From: Paraspadella gotoi
Lineage: Eukaryota; Chaetognatha
Direction of reading: 5' to 3'
DNA length: 64,000 nucleotides
Assembly (NCBI GenBank): GCA_051294375.1
Contig: CM119263.1
Location: 15,912,532-15,976,531, forward strand
Under the pieces are notes generated by a model that saw only the letters and a program-made list of their open reading frames with translations, was not told the DNA's origin and made no database searches. Both the position numbers and the translations under genes were made by a program. Below, piece after piece: positions 57,101 to 64,000 of this stretch (its first letter is position 1; each line of letters starts with the position of its first letter).

Positions 57101-58395
57101 CAATATAGTAAAAACTCTCGTCTTCTATATCTATTTCAGCCCCGTGTTTATTTATTTAAAAAATCATCTAAAATTCAAAACTCTCTTTTTCTTGGCGCTT
57201 GAATGTTCTAAAATCGTGTCGGTTTTGCCTTACCTTCGGCCAACTCCCGACCCCAGTCGACGCCAGCCTCTACCATTCAAATATCATCTGACGAATGCTG
57301 CTTTCCGCTCCTTACCATCTCGCCACCTTCTTCGTTGGGGTTCAGCATTCCTCTTCTCCTTATCTTTATTCATTCCCTTTTTTTTACTCTCGTTCATCAA
57401 CCTTTTTTTTCCTTCCTTTCTTCTGTTTTCTTTACCGACGAATCGTCTTCTACTTTTTTTTTACTTCTCCCTCTTTCTTCTTTTTTTTTTCTTTCCTTCT
57501 TTTCCTCGCAGCTTTTGACGTTTATGCCAGTTGTCCGTCGTGACACGTATTGTTCTTTTTTATCTCGTTAATAAGCTTCATTAGACCTTTCCGAAGAGGA
57601 ATAAATTATATTTGATTTTTTCCTCTCGCTTTTTCCCTCATTTTTCTTTCCAATTTCGTTTTCATTTCACTTAACTTGCTTTCTAATTTCCTTCCAAGTC
57701 TCTCTTTACCTTTCTTTTTATAGCCTTCCCTTCCTCCTTCCCACTACTTCTCTTTCTTTCCTCTTACCTCCACAAAGCTACTCTCTCTTTCTAACCTTTC
57801 TTATTTTTTCCTTTCCTCCCTCTCTCCTTTCTCCGTCATCTCCTCAAAAGACCCGCGTTCTTACTCTCGCATCATCAGCTGGCTCGCCCGCGCTATGCAC
57901 GTGCAATTCCCTCCTCTTCTTCCTCTCTTTCCTCTTCTTCTTCCCTGGATCCTTGCCTCCTCCTCTTCCTCCACTTTCTCCTCATCCTCCTTCTCCACCT
58001 CTTTTTTTTTTCTTTTTTCTTTCTTCTTTTTTCTTTTTTAAATTTTAACCCCGACACGCCTCTCCACCATCGAATCAAAACGAATTCGGTCCAGGCGTAG
58101 TTTTCATTCTTTTTTGTTTGTTTGTTATTATGTTTTTGTTTTTTTATATACCCGAGTGGTCTTTCTTTTTCTCTTTCCTTTTTAAATTTCTTATATATTG
58201 TCCATACCAATTACACGCTCACGTTCACGCTCTCCGTTCACGTTTTCCAAGTTTATATTCAATTTTTTTATGTTTTTTAGTTTCCTCTCTATATTGAATG
58301 TGTTTAAAATTAGAAATTTCTTTGAGTGCTCCCTAGCGCGAATTTCATTTGAACGTTTCTCTCATCAGGTTTGTGTCAATAAAAACCGAAAATAA
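54116..58395. other. Intergenic, no confident gene
   Basis: Holds dispersed repeat copy 3 (54935-54971, minus), a 7-bp tandem GTGCATT (about five units, 55884-55917), degenerate GATGTCAGAC-type repeats at 56140-56195, (GA)n at 56863-56944 and a long C/T-rich low-complexity stretch at 57200-58200. Confidence 0.5.
54935..54971 (-). repeat. Dispersed repeat family, copy 3 (fragment)
   Basis: Only the conserved 3' core is clear: on the minus strand GGTTAATTTTTATATTGG, then TTGTACCAATTTCAT. Confidence 0.65.
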
Positions 58396-58640
58396 AATAA
58401 GGAGGTATGGCACGGGAGGATAAGCCTGTGATACCCGGGGCGCGGGGTAATGCTCACCCAAACTGGCGTAGGGCTGCGACCCTCAGTGAACCGCCTCCTG
58501 TCACTGGTGGCATGTTTAATACCGGCACCGTCACATTTTAAGTCCCAGAACCGGGATACCCAGGATTGAACTCCGCGGGGACGCACGATGGAATGAGATG
58601 ATTTAGCCTGCTCAGCCATTGAGACAGCTGAGGACGGACA
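58396..58640 (-). mobile_element. tRNA-derived SINE, copy A
   Basis: On the minus strand: A-box TGGCTGAGCAGG (complement of 58607-58618), B-box-like AGTTCAATCC (complement of 58563-58572) about 35 bp later, then a unique body with CCGGTATT, GTGACAGGAGGCGG, CGCCAGTTTGGGTGAGC and CCCCGGGTATCACAGGC. It is the same element as copy B, with several single-base indels between them. Confidence 0.75.
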
Positions 58641-58919
58641 CAGTGAGGCAGCTTTAAGTCTGCTGTCCCCCCCCCCTCCGCCCCTACAGGATCCCCCCAC
58701 CAGCTTCATACACGGGCGCTCAATCCTGAGGAATGTCTGAGAGAGTTTGATTCTCATTGCCAATAAGTGAGAACGTAGCGGGACGAGTGAGCGAGCGAGT
58801 CTGGAGCATTACCAGAGAAGTAGGGCATAGGCGTGGGATAATGCATACCCTAAGCCGACGTAAGCGTGGGCGCAACGGTGCGCACGTTTGCGTGTTCGAG
58901 AGTCGGGCTCACCACTTAT

Positions 58920-59190
58920 GGCAACGGGAGGATAGCCTGTGATCCCCGGGGCGCCGGGTTCTCACCCAACTGGCGTTAGGGGCTGCGGACCCTCAGGTGA
59001 CCGCCTCCTTGTCACTGGCAATGTTATACCGGCACCGTCACATTTAAGCCAGAAACCGGGATACCCAGGATTGAACCGGACCGCACGGATGGGACAACAT
59101 GAGATGATTAGCCTGCTCAGCCATTGAGAAACGAGGCTGAGAACGACAGCAGTCGAGGCAGGCTTCAAGTCTTGCTGCCACAGAGTTTTT
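58920..59190 (-). mobile_element. tRNA-derived SINE, copy B
   Basis: On the minus strand: A-box TGGCTGAGCAGG (complement of 59112-59123), B-box GGTTCAATCC (complement of 59068-59077), 35 bp apart, as in a tRNA gene. The body matches copy A and ends CACAGGCTATCCTCCCGTTG. A poly-A tract (T on the plus strand, about 59187-59202) lies immediately upstream of the head. The DNA between the two copies (58641-58919) carries a looser third relative near 58828-58920. Confidence 0.8.
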
Positions 59191-60266
59191 TTTTTTTTTT
59201 TGCAGAATTTCATACTTATAAAGAATAAAATAAATTGTTTTCCCTGTTATTTTCCTGCATTCAGATTTTCATTCTATCTATCTTCTCCTTCCACACACGC
59301 CATCTAGCGGTCGGATAGCACTAACGCCATCATCTCAGTTAACGACGCGATTCTGTGTTTTTTTTCCAATAATATACAAGCCAATTTGGCTCTCTTTGTT
59401 GTGCACTCGTCATCGTAGCCAAATTGTTATGATAACAAGAGGACGAACTGAGTTTTTATCGAAGTAGGGGAAGTTCCTATCCACCTCTACCTTACCCGTC
59501 CTCGCCTTCCTACCTTCCTCCTCTTACCTCCCCCTTCCTCCGCTACTCCTTTTGCATTCCGGGATGACCCTCTTCCTCCCATCCATTCTCTCAAACCTCC
59601 ACTCCTCACCCATTCTTTCTCTCCTTTCGGGTCCTCTTTTCTTATTCTCTCTCTCTCTCCATCGTCATCTCCTCTTTCTCTCTCTCTCTCACTCTGCTCT
59701 CTTCTCTCTTCCTTCTGATCTCTGCCCTTCCAGTCGTGTGTTTCGACCTCACTCCCGATGGTCGCCTTTTCTCCCCCTCATTTTCATCCTTTCTCCTGCC
59801 TCGTTCTTTTTTTCCTCCTCCTCACCCTTCCTTCGCCTCCGCTCTTCCTCCTTCTCCTTTTCCCACCGCCCCTCCCATCCTCTTCCTCCTTTCCCGGCTT
59901 TTTTCTCTCTACTCGGATTCTCAGTTCTTCTTTTTTGGTCGCGTCCTTAGCAAAGTGTGACCCGCGATCCAGGCGAAACGAAAGACGACGACGAACGTTC
60001 GACGACGACAGGAAAGAGCAAACGACCCGAGTGACGTGACGCATCCGACGACGATGCCGCGGTCGAAATCTTTTGGTCGGGGACGAGAGAAAAGAGGGAG
60101 ATTAGAGAGAGCAGAAAGAGAGAAGAGAGAGAGATAGGGAAAAAGAGAGCAGAGCAGTCACTGGGGTAAAAGGGATAATCAAGAACAGGAAAAAACACGA
60201 GAAGAGAAAAAAGATAGAGGAGTATTAAATCAACGAGAGGAGAGAGAGCAGGCAGAGATGAGTAGA

Positions 60267-60298
<32 letters not shown>

Positions 60299-60590
60299 CA
60301 GAGAAGAGAGAGAGAGGAGAGAGAGAGAGAGACGTGCTGGATAACAGTGCGGGGGAGGATGTGAAAATCGCAAACGTCCAAACAACGGAAATAACGTGAA
60401 TCGGATAAATGTTTGAGCTAATAAAAAAAAACTTTGAGTGCCAAATATGGACAACTCTCTTAGTATCTCAATAACTATCTCTCATCTCATCTCTCATCTA
60501 TACACTGATAAGTCCAACTACTTGATCAATCTTATACACTCTCTAACGAATTCTTTGAATACATACATGCTTATGCTTCTCTCCGCACAG
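59191..60590. other. Intergenic, CT/GA-rich
   Basis: Plus strand is C/T-rich at 59500-59930, then switches to purine-rich at 60070-60350 including (GA)n at 60268-60297. No gene is supported. Confidence 0.5.
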
Positions 60591-60782
60591 GTGGTTCGAG
60601 CATTACTACATAACATCGCGAACAGTCCTACAACATATGTAGCAAATCGATACTTTCGATCTTTTCGTTTTCGTCATCAATTCCAGCAAAAGCTGCACAT
60701 CTGTCGTCACAGGAGCGATATTTACGTCTTCCGGCGCGGATTCTTATGGGAGAAAGTACATTCCGTCGGCCAACATAGTGGG
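60591..60782 (+). CDS. Candidate internal exon, 64 codons
   Basis: Bounded by a strong acceptor (CTTCTCTCCGCACAG at 60576-60590) and a strong donor (GTAAGT from 60783), exactly 192 bp and open in phase 0 (starts VVRALLHNIANSPTTYVANR). The product is His/Arg/Phe-rich and is not recognised. The same DNA also has open frames on the minus strand, so the coding strand is not certain. Confidence 0.33.
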
Positions 60783-60851
60783 GTAAGTTAACGCTTTAGC
60801 GAAATCCTCCATGCGGTCGAATCGGAGTCCTACTGTTTGTTGCTCGTTCAC

Positions 60852-61042
60852 CTCGCACCTGTCGTTCTTATAGAATCGTTCGCCTCGAGCTGTTCTTCTA
60901 TTAATAGTCGTTTTCGCTGGATTATCGCCATTCCTCTTTCCTCTTCGCATGCCGAAGCTAGTCTGGATGTCCAATGAAACGCGAGGAGAAGGGCGCACAG
61001 GAGAGCCGCGCAGCGAATTTGCAACCACAATCCGCAAATATG
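60852..61042 (-). CDS. Candidate exon with a hydrophobic leader
   Basis: Minus-strand segment after a T-rich acceptor (ATTTGCCCAG at 61052-61043) with two possible donors (after 60859 or 60852). It encodes a hydrophobic stretch (IRCAALLCALLLAF) with a likely cleavage after LASA, then CEEERGMAIIQRKRLLIEEQ and a short tail. No in-frame ATG precedes the hydrophobic part, so a start exon is missing. It competes with the plus-strand candidate next to it; at most one need be real. Confidence 0.3.
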
Positions 61043-64000
61043 CTGGGCAAATATCCCGAAAAAAAAATATCCGTCGACGTTTTTAAAAAAAATCGGAAGA
61101 AAGATATATGAGGTGGAATAAAAACTCTTATGCAATAGAGGTTATTCTATATAAAGTATTGTTACTATTATTCTATAACTAATGTAAAACGCAAGATCTA
61201 TCCACGGAGCCTATGTATCTGATTTGCGGTCTGTAGAGATCACCATAAGATTATACTTGTAAAATACTCACCGCTACAAAATTATAAATTTATTTCAGAT
61301 ATTAACCGAGGAGAAAGTACTAGGAATTATCTTTGTGACTTTCCCACTGGCCTAGAAACTTCGTAAGTTAATTTTAAGACGATAGCGAACAGGCTTATGA
61401 GAAAAAAATTCAGTGAGGATTATAGTGATCGAAGTTATATAAATAATCAGGAAGTTAAAAAAAGAAAAAATTAGGAATACATTGCTGCATCGTTGGGCGA
61501 GATACGTCTATGTATAAATTGTGAAAGAAAACTGAATGCGAATATTATGAAATATTGAACCATCAGTAATCGATTATTAATATATTTATTAAGTTTATAC
61601 ACAATTATTGCTAGGATTTAGATATCAAGTAGCATCTTGATCTGTTTAGAGTAATTTACGTAATCACACGTCAGGATTATTTCAATATCTAATATCGCAG
61701 CTCTTCTGTCGTCATACCAGTATGTGGAAACATAATAAAATATAGATAGGTTTAATCTAATTTATTCATTATGAAAGAGCACTCTTACTGGAACAAGACT
61801 TCTGTCTTCCTCTTTTGGTGCAAAACATGAATTGGATAAATTTTGTCTCGAAGGCTCAATCCTACAGACACTACTTTAACGGAAGTCTCTAATCCGCTAC
61901 TCACTATTATGATATATTATATATTATATTATATTATGTCTATAAATTAATGAAAGAAGAAGAGACATATACATGCGTAGATTCTTAATACTCTATGTAA
62001 GTATATGGAGTGCCTTGAGAACCCACAAAGCTCTGATCCAATCGTCAGGGGCGAAGATATGATCTTATTTTTACAGATGAATGGTTAATTTTTATAACGG
62101 TTGTACCTAGTTTCATTAGCAACTTTAGGAAAAGAAAATAAAAATACTCAAATATCTCAACGACACTCATAAATTTTAAAAAATAATATATATATTCCAA
62201 ACATAGAAATTTAAGTCTTTAATAATCAGGTAAAATCCTGAGTCGATAATGCCACATCCTAATTTTGATGCATAAAAATTTATAACGAAGCACGCAGAAC
62301 ATGAAAAAAGGAACAAAAAAATACCTTCGAGGAAATGAGAGTTAAACATTGTCTTGAAAATAAAAGTCATTGAAGAAAAAAAATTGAAAGAAAACAGCAC
62401 CAGAACAACATACCTTGGGGGGGGAGGAAATAAAAAAAAACCGAAAAAAACGAATACAGGAACTTGATGCAAATTCTGAGCTCAACGAGTTTTTCTAGTG
62501 AAAGACAGAAAACGAGAAAATTCTGTCGGCAATTTCTTTCCATCTTTCGGTGTCACTCGACTCTTTCCGCCTTTAATTTTTAGTACTCGCTTATTGGAAG
62601 CCTCTCTCTCTCTACTCGCTCTCTCTCTCTCTCTCTCTCTCCTCTTCTCTCTCCTCTCATCTCCTCTCTCCTCTCTCTCTCTGCTCAGAGCCATAAAAAA
62701 CTTCTCGTATTTTCTTCTTTTTCTTCTCTGCACGAGTTTTTTCCTTATCTCCACTGGAAATAATTTTGACTAATGGGGGTTCGTGATAGGGTGTGTAAGT
62801 TGGCGATAACATTGTCGCTTGAATAAAGGGCGGGTCGGAAGACAAAAGGGCGTGAGGGGTTGCGTCCCTGTGTGTGTGCGGGTTTTGGCATGTAAGCTTT
62901 ATTGATGTGGACTGAACTTATCATTAGTGAATCAGTAGTTTTTGTCAGTCTGGAATATCGGCGTTGCCGCGCAGAGAATGATCTCGGACCGAGTTCTAGT
63001 GGAACCTAAAGGCTAAAGGAACAAAAAGGATTTCATTCTTAAAAGAATGAGAATTGTAAGACGTTCTTTTTAAAAACAAATTTTTGCATTAATTAATTTT
63101 CTCCTTTAGATTTTCCCCGCATGTGGGAAGGCATTTAAACAACAAAAGGAAAATGAAACCGTGGTCCAAGAAATCAAATAAAAAATAGTTAAAATAAAAA
63201 TTAACACTAAACAATTTTTAGTAAAGACCTATACTGTAAAAAAAGATCTTAACATCGATCGGCACCTGCGGTCTCCGCGGGTGATCCAGGCATGGAGGCC
63301 AAAATGAATGCAGAGGGAGGTGAGGATTGGGAGGCTGAGGCGGGGACTATGAGAGATCAAGGGGTGACAGTGTATAGTGGCGGTTTGTGGTTAGTTGAGC
63401 TAAGTGTTACATAGCGGTAATTGGAGGGGAAGCGGTGATCAAGGACCTTGGGCATAGTGGCCAAATAGGGAGAGGTAGAAGAAGGACGACCGAGGTGCGT
63501 AGATCGGGTTTTTGAGGAAAGCATTTATGCCATTGGGCCAAGCAATTGGGCCCAAGCCATTATGCCCAAGCTAATTTAACATTTCGAACTAAACTAAGAA
63601 AATTCGTTTTCAACCCCGAATTGATTTCGTAACGTAAATCAGTAGTAACTTTTATCAGTTTGTGCGTGGTATTGTTAAATTTTAGGGTTGTATTTTGTAT
63701 CGATCGATTATAAACGTTTTGCTTTAGCGATTTGCATTTGTTGTTGTCTTTCCTCTACTTGGTCGTCGCGTCGGTTCGTCGTCTCCAGGACAACCTCACG
63801 TCCCTTCTCTTCCCAAAGCTGTCGCGGCCCGACTATTTTTATCTTACAATTTTTATCTTGGGATTCTTTTCGCGTTTATCCTGTTTTTAACTGTCGATTA
63901 GGGACGCTGCAGTGACATTTTCGTCTCTCCGTGAGCTGTGAGATTCTCTGAGAGAAGTTTGTCAGGTAAAATGGATAACATTACAATTCTAGACTATGTG
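61043..64000. other. Intergenic, no confident gene
   Basis: AT-rich to 62480 with dispersed repeat copy 4 (62043-62116), then (CT)n at 62607-62680. A minus-strand open stretch at about 62865-62690 (Pro/Thr/Ser-rich, then Lys-rich) runs into the (CT)n array and is not called. 63240-63500 is GC-richer with short open frames only. 63510-63570 holds small repeats of CCCAAGC. Confidence 0.45.
62043..62116 (+). repeat. Dispersed repeat family, copy 4 (diverged)
   Basis: Has GTCAGGGGCGAAGAT, GATGAATGGTTAATTTTTAT and GGTTGTACCTAGTTTCATT in the same order as copies 1 and 2. Confidence 0.6.

Noticed and set aside
62690-62865. Minus-strand exon, Pro/Thr-rich then Lys-rich
   Set aside because: An acceptor-like CACACAG precedes it, but the frame runs into (GA)n and no donor or stop is convincing.

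Overview
The window is nuclear DNA from an invertebrate animal; the species cannot be named from sequence alone. Reasons: spliceosomal GT-AG introns of roughly 60 to 620 bp with phases that join cleanly, an animal-type Golgi alpha-mannosidase II, secreted cysteine-rich (WAP-like) proteins, tRNA-derived SINEs, hAT-like and mariner-like non-autonomous DNA elements, and about thirty long (GA/CT)n microsatellites in 64 kb. Coding exons are GC-richer than the AT-rich introns and spacers, which helped locate short exons. The sequence is a draft assembly with nine N gaps, two of which are flanked by near-identical copies of the same sequence, the signature of unmerged alleles or gap-closing artefacts.

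Layout. 0.8-1.8 kb (+): 3' part of a secreted-type protein with two eight-cysteine WAP-like units. 3.5-4.4 kb (+): complete four-exon gene for a 111-aa protein with an N-terminal signal-like segment and a CX3C-X18-CX3C pattern. 9.7-15.2 kb (-): complete seven-exon Golgi alpha-mannosidase II (GH38), about 1,126-1,160 aa, with all four zinc ligands. 20.3-21.4 kb: foldback element with a second inverted-repeat element nested in it. 28.6-30.5 kb: a mariner-like MITE, an assembly duplication, and a hAT-like element with a perfect 8-bp target duplication. 38.3-39.2 kb (-) and 40.4-40.9 kb (+): candidate exons of unrecognised genes. 42.4-43.2 kb: a small MITE joined to a palindromic 16-bp minisatellite. 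48.0-52.5 kb (-): complete nine-exon gene for a 639-aa, very acidic, modular protein with an N-terminal signal-like segment, a duplicated 65-aa module and a recent tandem exon duplication. 58.4-59.2 kb: two tRNA-derived SINE copies in the same orientation. A separate dispersed repeat family has four copies at 46.2, 51.3, 54.9 and 62.0 kb.

How the genes relate. Nothing suggests an operon or a shared pathway. Three of the four well-supported genes encode proteins predicted to enter the secretory route (inference from hydrophobic N-termini or cysteine pattern), and the fourth is a Golgi glycan-trimming enzyme of that route. Most of the remaining DNA is CT/GA-biased low-complexity sequence. The least explained objects are the acidic modular protein, for which no family was recognised, and the nested inverted-repeat element whose arms carry a hammerhead-ribozyme-like core.
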